Shown here: in pieces, positions 21,403 to 32,215 of the stretch
Layout: each line of letters begins with the position of its first letter
How positions within the stretch are numbered: position 1 is the stretch's first letter
Source of the DNA: Zygaena filipendulae
Lineage: Eukaryota; Arthropoda; Insecta; Lepidoptera; Zygaenidae
NCBI GenBank assembly: GCA_907165275.2
Contig: CAJRBF020000005.1
Span: 434,001 to 498,000, forward strand
DNA: 64,000 nt
Direction of reading: 5' to 3'
Made by a program: the position numbers and the translations under genes
Notes under the pieces: generated by a model
What the model was told of the DNA's origin: nothing
What the model saw: only the letters and a program-made list of their open reading frames with translations
The model's database searches: none

Positions 21403-21712
21403 AATTATGGAGGCCACAGCCGAAGGATGTAAAAAAAATCAAAATTTATTATAATATTAATTTATTGTATTGAAATTTACAATATAAAAGACTATAATTA
21501 TAAAATGAAGTGTCTCCGGACGAGGTGGGTACCGAAGTGGTGTTTTTTCCCATCGTTCCGTGGTCGGTCTGTAAGATGCAGGTGCAACGTAGCGGCGTCA
21601 GCATTATTGGCTCATGTGGGAACCGCGGCGACTCAGCCTTGCGCAATACTGTCCATGATTCATATAAGGCTATGTGTACATTAGCTTTGTATTAGGGTCC
21701 GTACACATAACA
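21403..21712 (-). repeat. 3' LTR of the errantivirus-like element
   Basis: 310 bp. On the minus strand it starts TGTTATGTGTACGG directly after the polypurine tract 'gggtggagg' (21721-21713). It differs from the other LTR by one substitution near 21530, a 2-bp insertion near 21502 and the terminal base. Confidence 0.9.
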
Positions 21713-21733
21713 CCTCCACCCGTAGATCAGCAA

Positions 21734-23443
21734 CTATTTTAAGATGTTTAATGAAAAAGTTCCTGGATGCTGTTTTCTATCTTCAGATTGTTCTAATTCT
21801 TCCAATGGTATATTGTTAGTATTGGTGGATGTGGGTGTCTTGAATTTCTTGAAACTTCCATAGCGTCGATTCAGTACAATGAATATAAGTACTGCAGCAC
21901 CCAATAGTATACCATACATTGGTATCGTAGTATGGTATAATGCACTTGTAGGTAGATGTTCTATTTGAAGCGGAGCCTGGGCCGATATTTTATCTTGAAG
22001 GTTTCTAGTTCTTCCAGCTTGATTGAGTTCAGGGTAATAGTAGGCTTACTTGTAGTTTCCTCGTTATTATAATATGGAATTTTCATTATCTTCAACGGCT
22101 TTCCTTCTATGTGATTATTAATATTGATGATGGTGAATTCTTCAGTGCGTAGACGACAGGTCTGTGGAATGGTTGCTAGATAACTGCCGTAGAGTGTATT
22201 GTATTCTTCGCGTTCACAGGATAGCTGGACCTTCGTTGGTTGCGGAAATACGACTATGTAGTGTCTGTCATCTAGTTTTTCCATAAGTTGTCTTGAGATT
22301 GATACTTTGGTAGTCTTGCAGGATTCATTAGATTGTTGAAGAATTAATTTTTGTATGCAGTTCGGTTGAGATCGAATTTGATGTTCCATGCCTTCCTCAC
22401 ACAGGTACGCGTTGCTTAACTTCGGGCATTCAGCCGCAATGTACACGTAATAATTCTCATTGGTTGCTATATAAGGATAGGGAGGTACTAGGATTTGATT
22501 GAATTTATTAGGTAAAATGGATAATTTATAAAGATCATGATTGCGGGGAGACGATTGGAAACCTAAAGACTATAACTAATTTATTCTTATTAAAGTATGT
22601 GCCTGGCTTAATTACGTTATAATATTCTCTAATTTCTATATCTAATAACTGTTTCCTTTCGTAAATGGTGCTTAACTTAAGTAACATACTATTTAATATT
22701 TCTACACTTAACATTGAATGATGAGTGCTCGATGCACGCGTAAAAGCTAATATATCTTCTATTCTACTTAATTCACTTATTAAATCGTCTATATTCTCAC
22801 TAACTATCACTAACAATTGGGTCAATTTTGCGTACTTCAATAAATTGTCTTGGTATGACCTATTATCTCGAATGATTAAATGTATTGTCTTATTAATTCT
22901 ACTCTGATTGTCCAACATATTCGATAAAATATTCGTATGATGGGACATCCAATCTTTACTTAAACTGATAAAATTATTAAATTCAGATACTGTCCTATCT
23001 TGATTATCTTTTAGAACTTTAATGGCATCATCGTATTTTACTGCATCTGTATAGTCTAAGTTACCCGTTATACTTTTAATTACAGATCCCAAACCATCTA
23101 CTAGACCTCTTTTAATTCGAGTAGGTTCTAAGCCTTTTAAATGAGATGATGCTTTATCTAACTTAGCACTAAGGTAGTTAATTTGGGTGTCAAATAAAGG
23201 ATATGTTTTTTCAGGTAGTTGGGTCTTGAGTTGTCTTAATTGGTCTTGTACTATGTCAATCTTGTCTTTAATTTCGTTCAATTCAGTGTATTGTAGGAAG
23301 GTGTGATGATGAGTCACTAGCTGTACGGGTCCAAGTTTAAATGGTAGCAGTCCAGGTCCGTCATTAAAGCTTTCAAGTTTTATCTCTTGGGCTTGTACTA
23401 GGTGGATGATCAGTGTCAGGGTTAACCTGTAACAATGTAGCAC
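21734..23443 (-). pseudogene. env: env (envelope glycoprotein), broken by two frame shifts
   Basis: It starts at the ATG at 23443 and overlaps the pol end by 71 bases. The first part (23443-22535) has a hydrophobic signal-like N-terminus. A furin-type site RIKR at residues 109-112 is followed by a hydrophobic Gly-rich stretch that fits a fusion peptide, then long helices. The middle part (22446-21961) is Cys-rich. The last part (21919-21734) has a membrane span 'GILLGAAVLIFIVL' and a short charged tail. Frames change near 22540 and near 21995. The family relation is to insect errantivirus/baculovirus-F-like envelopes, which fuse membranes. In this copy the protein is interrupted. Confidence 0.8.
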
Positions 23444-26400
23444 TTTTTGGTACTCGTTTTAACCGTGACTTAGCTACGGGACCTCGTTTTCTAGACGTGT
23501 AAATATGTATAGGTAAATCGGCAAGAACAGTATCATGAGTATATCGGGGTGCTAACTTCTGTCTACTAGCTGATGGGTTTCTAATGAAGACTTGTTGTTC
23601 AGGCTGTAATTCTACTTCAGGTTCGCGGTCCCTATTTCTATTCTCAATGATATTAGTACGGTCAGGTAAAGTAAATTCATTTATAATGTCATATACTTTT
23701 TTCATCTGTTCCTTATGTGTCTGCATATACTGTTGTAATAATTGTTCAGTCGGGTTAAAGTCAAGGGGGTCTCGGGGGTCATAGTGTCCTGTTATTATGT
23801 CATAAGGTCGGCATTTAGTAAAGCTGTGGACAGAACTATTGTAGGCTAAAATGGCATATGACATTAAATTAGTTGCTGGTTCATCTCGTCGCTGCAGGCG
23901 TAAAATTCTAAGATGTTCCAATAACGTTGAGTGGAAGCGTTCTATAGTGCCATTATCGTTAGGTGCGTGAGCTAATGTTTTATGATGGGTTATTTTATGA
24001 ATTCGTGTAAATTCAGCAAACATTTGGTTCGTGAATTCAGTGCCTTGATCTGTAATAATTGTTAAAGGGAGACCATGGTGCGTGCAGAATGTTAGTAGTG
24101 CTTGAATAATACTCACTGCCGTGCCATCTCGCAATAGATAGGCTTGCCCATATTTAGAGAACACATCTACGAATGTAAGGTACTTTTCATTCTGAGCAGT
24201 AAAGAGATCCATATGAATGATTTCAAAAGGCTTTGTAGCCGCGGGGACAACATTAAATTGCTGTCTAATGGGATGGCGATCATATTTCGCCTGGCCGCAT
24301 ACAGTACATTCGTTAATATATTTAGTTATTTGCTCTTTCATTTTAGGCCAGTAATACTTCCGTGACAAGGCTAGGTAGCTTTCATTAATTCCTCGGTGAT
24401 TCGTTTTTCCGTCATGATAATGCCTTATTATATCTTGTTGCCTAAGATATTCCTTAAGGTTTTCAAGTTCTCTTTTTACTAAAACCAAATTCATAGACGA
24501 GTTCTTAAAATATTGCTGTAAAATCGGTACTATTGAAAACATACTAAGAGTTGGCGTAACTAATATACCTGTTTTAACTCTGGGGGAAACGTATTCTTTA
24601 ATCGCGTCAATCAAATCTCTTTCTAAGTTGGACTCGGATAATTGCACTGAAACTCGGGTATGAGTGTCAAACGGTTTCGTTACTTTCGGTCGTCCTTTTA
24701 TGTCACCAACTATAGTCAAACATAACTGCCTATGGAATTTATTAAGAGGATCGTCAGAGATTGGTATTTCAAGAATGGGATTTTCACTATCTGTATGTAC
24801 TGTCTCAGTGGATGATCCATGTAATGATGGGGCTGTATCAGTGGATGATCCATTCAGTGATGGTTGTCTTTCTGTGGGATTAACTACTAAAGAGTCTGTT
24901 TCCTCATTATTTAATTCAACTCGCGATAGAGCATCGGCGTAAGTGTTATATTTGCCCTTCTTATATATAACTGTATAGTCGTACTCACTTAGCTTAAGAC
25001 GCCATCGAGTGAGTCGTGAGTTCGGCTCCTTGATATTCATTATCCACTGCAAAGGCTTGTGATCGGTAAGTATTTTAAATTTACGTCCAAACAAGTATGG
25101 GCGGAAGTACTTGGTTGCCCAGACAATGGCAAGTAATTCTTTTTCAATCGTACTATAATTAATTTCACTTTCGTTAAGTGTACGAGAGGCGTACGACACA
25201 GGCTTATCGGATCCAACAGTTCCTTGAGAGAGTACAGCGCCTATTGCAAAATTGGATGCGTCCGTCGTCAGTATGAATTCTTTATTAAAATCTGGATATC
25301 TTAAGATAGGGTCATTAGTCAGAAGTGTTTTACATTTCTCAAAGCAATTTACGTACTCTGGGTCAAGGGTTATCTTTTTACCTTTCTTTAAGCATGAAGT
25401 CAGGGGTTTTGTGATGCGGGCAAAGTCAGGGATAAATTTACGGTAATATCCAACGAGTCCTAAAAACTGTTTAATTTCCTTTGGAGTTTTAGGTACTGGA
25501 TATTTTTGAATGGCTGAGATCTTGTCAGGGTTTGGTTTAATACCTTCATTACTTATAATGTGTCCTAAATACGCGGTTTCCATTTTTAAAAATTCGGACT
25601 TGTCCATCTGTATTTTGAAGTTTGATTCTTTCAATCTCTGAAATACTTTTCCTAAATTTACAATATGTTCCTGTAACGATGTGCTAAAGACGATAATATC
25701 GTCGAGATAGACGAGGCAGATAACGTTTTGTAGGCCTCATAAGACATTATCCATCACTCTTTGAAAGGTTGATGGAGAATTCTTAAGTCCCATGGGCATT
25801 CGAAGAAATTCGAAGTGCCCGTGTTCCACATTAAACGCGGTCTTGGGTATGTCGTTTGAATCCATCTCAACCTGATAAAATCCGCTAGCTAAATCTAGGG
25901 TACTAAAATACTGACACTTTCCTAGTTTATCAAGAACATCGGTTATGTTCGGAATAGGGTATTTGTCATCAATAGTCTTTTCATTGAATTTACGGAAATC
26001 GACTACGAGACGCCATTTTTGGCGACCTGAGGCATCTGCCTTTTTGGGGACTACCCAGATAGGGGAGCTCCAAGCCGAATCAGAAGGTCTTATTATACCC
26101 TGTTCCAACATTTTTGAAATTTGGTCTCTAACTTCCTGTCTATGTATAAAAGGATAGCGATAACTTTTAGTGTAAATCGGAACCTCATCAGTTGTCTTAA
26201 TACCGTATTTGATTTTATTAGTGAACGTTAATGGTTCTCCATCGATATAAAATACATCAGCGTAATTAGAACAGAGAGATAATAAATTAGCGCGTTCTTC
26301 ATCATTTAAATGTTCCGTACGTAGGCGAGAGAGTACTTCATTTACACGCGAGCTCGATTTTTCAGTGCCCGTGCACTCAATATTAAACAAGTTAGCGCTT

Positions 26401-27002
26401 GCGGGACGGTCTAACGAAAATATGATATCATTCTGCGTAGGGTTCTCTAATTCAACGATACCTCGACTGTTCCATACTATGGTTAAGCATTCGCGAATAT
26501 GACAATTACACAATACCTGTTCCTCTACAAGTACCTCACCGTCAGCTGCGTTGATTGGAATTCTAATTAATTTTGAACTATTAGCTGGGATCATGTCCTC
26601 ATATAAATTAACATTCCGGGAGTTATACATTTTTATCGGATTCACTGCTAATTTGGTATTCAATGTTAAATCTTTAAAATTAATTTGGGCTTCCCATTTT
26701 TGTAGTAAATCTGTACCTATAAGTCCGTCAAAGTGGTTATGAAAATTATAAATTAATAATGTTACGTTGTCAGGATCATTGAATTCAGAAAAACTAGGGA
26801 CAGTTATTGAATAATCATTCTGGCTTGTTGCGTGCACGTTAGTAACTTCAAATGGATCATAATTCAAAGGATAGTCAGAAAAATATTTCTTTACAGCATC
26901 CGGGCTGATGAATGATTGATTCGCGCCGGTATCAATTAGGATATTTAATGGTGGATTTGAAATACTAATATATGGTAACTGTCGCTGGGTTTGAAGATTC
27001 AA
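23373..27002 (-). pseudogene. pol: pol: protease, reverse transcriptase, RNase H, integrase; one in-frame stop
   Basis: 27002-25737 encodes the aspartic protease ('ILIDTGANQSFIS', 'HFDGLIGTDLL') and RT fingers/palm ('KWRLVVDFRKFN', 'FSTLDLASGFYQVEMD', 'PMGLKNSPSTFQRVMD'). A TGA at 25737-25739 interrupts the same frame just before the catalytic 'YLDD' (minus strand near 25710). 25634-23373 continues with 'TTDASNFAIGAVLSQG', 'TIEKELLAIVWATKYFRPYL' and 'TDHKPLQW' (RNase H). The integrase has a zinc domain 'HRGI..C-x2-C' and the catalytic triad in 'IHMDLF', 'IITDQGTEF' and 'NDNGTIERFH'. Pol is expressed by -1 frameshift from gag, so no ATG is needed. Confidence 0.88.
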
Positions 27003-27004
27003 TT

Positions 27005-28240
27005 CTATTTTAACTTTTTTGATTTCTGAACATTCTGAAAATCCTCACTAGTGGAAGGCTGGGGTTGCTCGTCAACCTCAGAATTATAATTCTCAGGGGC
27101 TTGCAAATCACCACTAAAATCAGATTCGGGACATTCATAAAACTCGTTATAATACTCATTATAATAATCAGATTCAAAGTACTCAGGATAATAATAGTTA
27201 TAATAATCTTCGTAGTTAGCACTTTCATTAACATTAACATCTCTAGACTTGAAATAATTATTCGGCGGCGGATTACCTGCTTTACGCCAATCATGACCAG
27301 ATGGGGGTAAAGTCTTTGTGACGTAGTGGCTAACTCCGCTCATCGGCTTCGGACCGTTATTGTACGGAGTTTGATTCCGAGGCGGCAATCGGAATACGTT
27401 ACTTTGTGGGTTGTAATTGGATGGTAGAGCCCTAAACATTTGCTGCGTACGGCTAGGCATTCTAAATTGGGGGTTAAATCTAAATTGCGGCGGCGGCGGT
27501 GGCGGCGGCGGCATTTGACACTGCCAATTAGAGTGCTGTGCTATGGGAGGGAACACAAATGGTTTAGGTACAGGGGCATGCAAAGAAGGCATAGGCATAA
27601 TCTTATTATTAATAGGCCGCTGTTGGTGCAATTTAGGATGGCTATCATTTCTGTGTTGTAAGTATATAACATTTAATTCTTCCTAAACAAATTCCAGTGC
27701 TCTTTCGATGCTATCAGGACGCATGCATCTGATTCGAGAACCTAAGGGTTCCTTAAGGCCTCGTACAAATGCTTGCATAGTTAGTTTTTTATAAAGTGTC
27801 CGTTTTGCATCTACAGTTGTAGGTAAAATATCATGTAAAGTCACGTACGTCATGATAGTACTAAAAAGCGTCTGGCATCTTTCATAAAATTCCTGTGGTG
27901 TACTAGAGCCTTGGGTCTGTAATGCTAAATCATTATATAGGGCTGTTTCATCCCTTTGGTCTGAAAAATTATTTATCAGAACATTCCTAATACCATTCCA
28001 ACTCTCGGGGATGCCATTAGAGTTTATGGTTCGAGTAGCTGAGCCCGTTACCTTATTAAGAATTCCATTTAATAACGAACTATTGTCTAATTCACATCTC
28101 GGTTCATTTTTAACATATTTCGCGACTAATTGATCACATATCCGAATAAATCTACGTACGTTTGGGTTCCCGTCGAACTCGGGAACTTGGCGTAAGGCCT
28201 TAAATATAATATCCGGATTATGTTCGTATTCAGTAGCCAT
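27005..28240 (-). pseudogene. gag: gag of the errantivirus-like element, one in-frame stop
   Basis: Starts at the ATG at 28240. The first block to 27683 is a retrotrans_gag-type domain ('VRRFIRICDQLVAKYV', 'LALQTQGSSTPQEFYERCQ', 'MQAFVRGLKEPLGSRIR'). An in-frame TAG at 27683-27685 ends it, but the same frame continues at once and reads on to 27005. The second part has a run of eight prolines, Pro/Arg/Asn-rich sequence instead of zinc knuckles, and a striking Tyr/Glu/Asp-rich tail. The gag end carries a slippery heptamer for -1 frameshifting into pol. The role would be the capsid. The stop makes this copy defective. Confidence 0.8.
27014..27020 (-). promoter_or_regulatory. Programmed -1 ribosomal frameshift site (A AAA AAG)
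   Basis: On the minus strand the gag codons read tcA AAA AAG, an X XXY YYZ heptamer in correct phase, 9 bases before the end of the gag stop codon region. A -1 slip leads directly into the protease frame. This is the expected gag-pol mechanism for this family. A downstream structure was not computed. Confidence 0.7.
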
Positions 28241-28618
28241 ATCTAAGTTCCTATTCGAATCTACTAATAAATCCCGTTGAGACTGTCTAGGACTAGCCTT
28301 AGGGGAGTCTGATCTTCTAGGATGAAAAATCTTGACTAATATTAAATCAAATTTCTAAAAATAAATTCGATGGGGAATTCAATAAATTAAAGGAATCAAT
28401 TACTAAGGAATAAAGGAAGCAACACGAGAGAAAAATCTTGTGCAACTCACATATACATTTTGATATTCTTTAACTTCGAAGTTTGGAAGTCCTCCGGCGG
28501 TGTTCCTCAGGTTCTCCGGATACTCGATGACGGCTTGAGAACCGGTCAGCCACGCGGGGCTCGGCCCGATTTCGATATTAGAAATCCTGGTATATTTCGC
28601 GCCACGCACTGACTCGAG

Positions 28619-28637
28619 TATCCTACCGACTGCGCCA
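28619..28637 (-). promoter_or_regulatory. Primer-binding site (tRNA-Ser type)
   Basis: The minus strand reads TGGCGCAGTCGGTAGGATA at the end of the 5' LTR. It is complementary to the 3' end of eukaryotic serine tRNAs (..CCGACTGCG-CCA), as used by 17.6/297-type elements. The leader 28618-28241 shows no ORF. Confidence 0.85.
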
Positions 28638-28944
28638 CTTATGGAGGCCACAGCCGAAGGATGTAAAAAAAATCAAAATTTATTATAATATTAATTTATT
28701 GTATTGAAATTTACAATATAAAAGACTATAATTAAAATGAAGTGTCTCCGGACGAGGTGGGTACCCAAGTGGTGTTTTTTCCCATCGTTCCGTGGTCGGT
28801 CTGTAAGATGCAGGTGCAACGTAGCGGCGTCAGCATTATTGGCTCATGTGGGAACCGCGGCGACTCAGCCTTGCGCAATACTGTCCATGATTCATATAAG
28901 GCTATGTGTACATTAGCTTTGTATTAGGGTCCGTACACATAACA
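28637..28944 (-). repeat. 5' LTR of the errantivirus-like element
   Basis: 308 bp, nearly identical to 21403-21712. It ends at the primer-binding site on the minus strand. The target duplication CGTA follows at 28945-28948. Confidence 0.9.
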
Positions 28945-28948
28945 CGTA

Positions 28949-29590
28949 CAATATTTATGGGTATAAATACTAATTTTATAAATGCGTTTAAACACAGATG
29001 CATACTATAAATAATAAGGTTACACTACAGCGAGTCACGATCCATGAGTGTGGTAGAAAGTCTTCACCAGGCTCTTAAAGGTGGGTAGTGATTTGGCCTG
29101 TTCGCACCTCTACAGGTAGCGAATTCCACAAGCGGACTGCTTGTACAGAGAAGGAATAATCATAAAAGTTGGTTCTAGGGGCAGGAATCATAAGAAGTAA
29201 GTTCTGGGATGATCGAACAGGCAGGTTATGGGAAGAAGATTGAAATACGAAGAGGTCTTTTAGGTAGTTGGGGGAAGGTGGATTGAACAGTATGCTATAT
29301 AGAAGGAAGAGGACATGCGCATTCCGGCGAAGGCAAATCGGAAGCCATTTGAGCTTGGTACGAAATTCGGAGACATGGTCATATTTGCGTAGACCAAATA
29401 TGAACCGGATACATAGATTCTGGAGGCGCTCAAGTTTATTTAGCTGCTCCTCGCTAATGTCAGTAAAGCAGGTATCGGCATAGTCGATCATTGGTAAAAG
29501 GAGTGATTGTGCTAACGCAACTTTAGTAGCAGTTGGAACTTGGAAGAAAATTACGTAATCGTCTAAGCGAGTCCGCAGATAAAATATTTG
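28949..29590 (-). mobile_element. LINE fragment, coding side (other half at 21104-21402)
   Basis: The C-terminal ORF2 region of a Jockey-type LINE, interrupted downstream by the errantivirus and 5'-truncated near 29590. Confidence 0.7.
29075..29577 (-). pseudogene. LINE ORF2 C-terminal fragment
   Basis: The frame is open from ~29577 to the stop at 29075; the ATG at 29491 is internal. It reads 'ALAQSLLLPMIDYADTCF', 'NKLERLQNLCIRFIFGLRKY', 'HVSEFRTKLKWLPICLRRN', 'APRTNFYDYSFSVQAVRLWN' and 'SLPVEVR'. This is the post-RT region of Jockey-type LINEs, with no catalytic motifs left. Its own 3' UTR lies across the errantivirus insertion at 21402-21104. Confidence 0.75.
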
Positions 29591-29823
29591 ATAAATGGTT
29601 CAATGCAAAATATTATTATTAATATTATTGGTTATTAAGGAATGAAATAAAATCTTATTATGGATAATGGATAGAAGTTAAGTGGAAGTTGGTGGAACTT
29701 AGTAACATGGATTGGATAAAAAAAGAATCATGGTTTGAATTTGTGTTACATTTAGATAAAGTGAAATTATTTTTACAAAACCTTTTTACTTTGCAGGGTC
29801 GCAAAGATGTCAGGATGGGCGAG

Positions 29824-30447
29824 TGTAAATAGTGATTTAGGTATTCTGTACTAATATATTAATATTGATTAATATTATTATGATTCTTATGCTATGTATT
29901 GTGATTCTTAATTTAAATAATTATACCAATGTTTATTAAAGTGATTTAAATTGCATTTCCATGGCCAATTCATATTTAATAACTGGCAACATTGTGAATT
30001 CATAGACTGTAGAGTAAATAAAATGTTATTTGAGATAGCGGGAAAAACGCGCGGGAGAACATGCTTACATAATGGCAGCAACAAAGGATCGAGTCAGTGG
30101 TGCTGGTGATTTCCTAGATGGAAGACATCATAACATCGAAAGTTAAGTATTGGTAGACAGTTTTGGCTCTATTTAATGCTTGTAATAATAATTGTGATTA
30201 CAGTATTGTTCTCATAAAATATACTGTTCAAGCTTAACTTTAGCTTCAGAGATTTGATTACTTTGTGCGTAACATGTTTTGAGATTCCTATTGCTTATCT
30301 ATACTGGCTTTGATTATTATAGAATTTGATACAAATTATATCAAAGAGTTTTTATTATAATTGGTAATACAGACACAAAGGAATAGTTTTGTTAAAATCA
30401 GGTTGTTTTATTTACTAGGTATCCTTACTAATGCTAATAATTTAACA
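29824..30447 (+). repeat. Right LTR of the 21-kb element
   Basis: 624 bp, matching 9491-10114. It is preceded by 'caggatgggcgag', a partly purine-rich stretch that may be the polypurine tract, and followed by ATTA (30448-30451). The interior just left of it (29591-29823) is AT-rich with no gene. Confidence 0.85.
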
Positions 30448-30451
30448 ATTA

Positions 30452-30885
30452 GTACCCTAAATGCAACATGACATGAATACTGTTTGTATACATGTTTTAA
30501 ACTCTTAGTGTACCTATCTACCTATCCTATTTATTACTCAGTTACTCTTAAGTGATCCCTACTAATATACTAATATTATAAATATGTATTCCTATCTGTT
30601 ACCTTTTCGAGCCTTAACTACTCAACTGATCAGCATGAAAATTTTCATACATAATATTATTGTGGATTAAATGACAATCTTTCATCCTTACCAATATTAT
30701 AAACGCTAAAGTTTGTATGTATGGATGTTTGTTACTCTTTCATACAAAAACTACGGAATGGATTTTAATGAAACTACAATATTATAGCTTATATATTAGA
30801 ATAATACATAGGGTACTTTTTATCCCGGAATCCCTGCAGGGTCTCCAAAATCAACATGGCTGAAACCACAGGTAACAGCTAGCAC
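30452..30885 (+). repeat. Dispersed repeat, unit 2, right half
   Basis: Matches 8916-9285 from 'gcaacatgacat' onward ('ttgtatacatgtttt', 'ttaccttttcgagccttaac', 'aaactacaatattat'). It then continues into the short-element end '..gtaacagctagc' near 30880. Bases 30886-31194 hold no gene. Confidence 0.8.
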
Positions 30886-31198
30886 AGAATAGAGAATTGC
30901 TCATGATGGTCTTAAAAATCTACACTAACTGAATTAAAACCCCAGGCAAAGTAGTATTAGGCAGATAGGTAAATATTATCATGTCATTGATATATTTAGG
31001 TACATTGAAATCATTCAGTTACTTTGAATGTCAAATTCTAAATCAACTAGGTATTTAATAATTAGTAAATAAAAATAAAAACACCCACTTAAAGGAATTA
31101 ATATATTATATTCCAAAGAAATTGGAGAATTAATACAGGAACAGAGACTTGAATAATGATACTTGTTTACTACTGTTATTGACAATTTCATATATTAA

Positions 31199-32211
31199 CA
31201 CGTTGACGCGCGGTACTACCTCACTGGTTTGACAGTTTTGACACTACTAATTTTCATACATTGCCCACGGGCGTAGTGTCACAACGCATAGTAAGTAAAA
31301 TAGAATATATGACAGAACGGACGTCTTGGGACGCAATAGGGCATGCTTCGTCATTTATAGTCACGCTAACTGTCAATGGAAAAGGTTCTTGTATTATTTC
31401 TAGCACTAAATCTTCATGATGTACTTCGGCATCTTCGTCATCATCATCATCATCATCTGGTCCACGAGTTGAAGATGATGTGGACTCACCAGAGGAAATA
31501 GCTGTAGTCTGTCGTTTGCATCTTCTCCGTGAGTCTTGAGTTTCATTCTCAGAACTCGAACTACCACCAGAAGGTACATATTCACCGTCAGTTCCGTATT
31601 CTCCGTCATCAGCGAAAGGATCCTCACTCGATTCAGGGGTAGAAGCAGCATCAAATAGGTCTTGAATCCGTTTCTGTTCCTTTTCAAACGACATCTGCAA
31701 AATCATTAGTTTCAAATTTGGTACAACAAAATCGTATTCAAAACATATATTACGAACACATATTGTACACACAATACTTGAATTAGTATTTTGTATGCAT
31801 AAATCAATAAAAATACTAAGAAATCAAACAATACTCACTTTCTAAAAAAAATTACGCGCGAAAACACTTGGCGAGAAGCGGGCGCACCGCAGCGGCGCAC
31901 TACTAGAATGATCGTTTGTAACTACGACGCCCACGAGCGTAGTGTGCGTATGGAGGGGATTATAAAAATATGGATGTGTGCGTGAAATTACTTTCTTCGA
32001 ATGAATTTTTTTAACTTGTGCTCTGCCAGTACGAGAGTCTTAGCTACATCTTTGGTGACAGTAAGATATGCCCTCCCTAAAGATATTATGAAAAATCGGT
32101 CGTCGTGTGGCGTACTGATTTTATTCGTGTAAGAACTTAGACGTCAACGGGCGTACTGTCGTATCACTTTTAATACCTATACGTCTGTGGACGTTACTGT
32201 CCGTCAACGTG
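31199..32211 (-). mobile_element. Non-autonomous piggyBac-like element (1,013 bp)
   Basis: TTAA at 31195-31198 and 32212-32215 flanks inverted ends: CACGTTGACG on the left, and the reverse complement of the right end reads CACGTTGACG too. Both features are typical of the piggyBac superfamily. Inside is only a short acidic ORF (31254-31694, minus). Related GC-rich motifs near both ends ('acgggcgta' type) may be transposase-binding subterminal repeats. It depends on an outside transposase. Confidence 0.8.
31254..31694 (-). pseudogene. N-terminal piece of a piggyBac-like transposase (probable)
   Basis: From the ATG at 31694 the ORF begins 'MSFEKEQKRIQDLF', then a Ser/Glu/Asp-rich region ('DPFADDGEYGTDGEYVPSGG') like the disordered acidic N-terminus of many piggyBac transposases. 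A basic 'RRRCKR' and a D7 run follow. The last ~65 residues have no family look and run into the left inverted end. No DDD catalytic domain is present. An upstream ATG at 31772 adds 26 residues without family pattern. The transposase reading is inferred from element type plus composition. Confidence 0.45.
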
Positions 32212-32215
32212 TTAA

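Larger units (their letters stand above)
21403..28944 (-). mobile_element. Errantivirus-like (Ty3/gypsy with env) element, structurally complete
   Basis: LTRs at 21403-21712 and 28637-28944 are flanked by CGTA (21399-21402; 28945-28948). In transcription order on the minus strand: 5' LTR, a tRNA-Ser-type primer-binding site (28637-28619), leader, gag, pol in -1 frame, env, a polypurine tract (21721-21713) and 3' LTR. The LTRs differ by about one substitution, a 2-bp indel and the terminal base, so the insertion is young. Even so gag and pol each carry one in-frame stop and env two frame breaks, so this copy cannot make its full proteins unless these are assembly errors. Confidence 0.9.
9491..30447 (+). 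mobile_element. ~21-kb LTR element with nested insertions
   Basis: Two 624-bp direct repeats begin TGTAAATAG and end TTTAACA, the TGT..ACA form of LTRs. They lie at 9491-10114 and 29824-30447 and are flanked by ATTA at 9487-9490 and 30448-30451. The flanking repeat halves are continuous in the empty paralogue at 8617-9285. Subtracting the nested 6.07-kb LINE (11937-18002) and the 7.5-kb errantivirus (21403-28944) leaves about 7.3 kb, a normal LTR-element size. That residue contains no complete gene: a BEL/Pao 5' end, broken LINE pieces and short repeats. It may be non-autonomous, or a carrier that picked up debris. The orientation is arbitrary because no pol of its own is seen. Confidence 0.8.

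Noticed and set aside
31406..31687. Alternative 93-codon minus-strand ORF in the piggyBac-like element
   Set aside because: It is a shadow frame of the acidic ORF (Met run from the GAT repeats).
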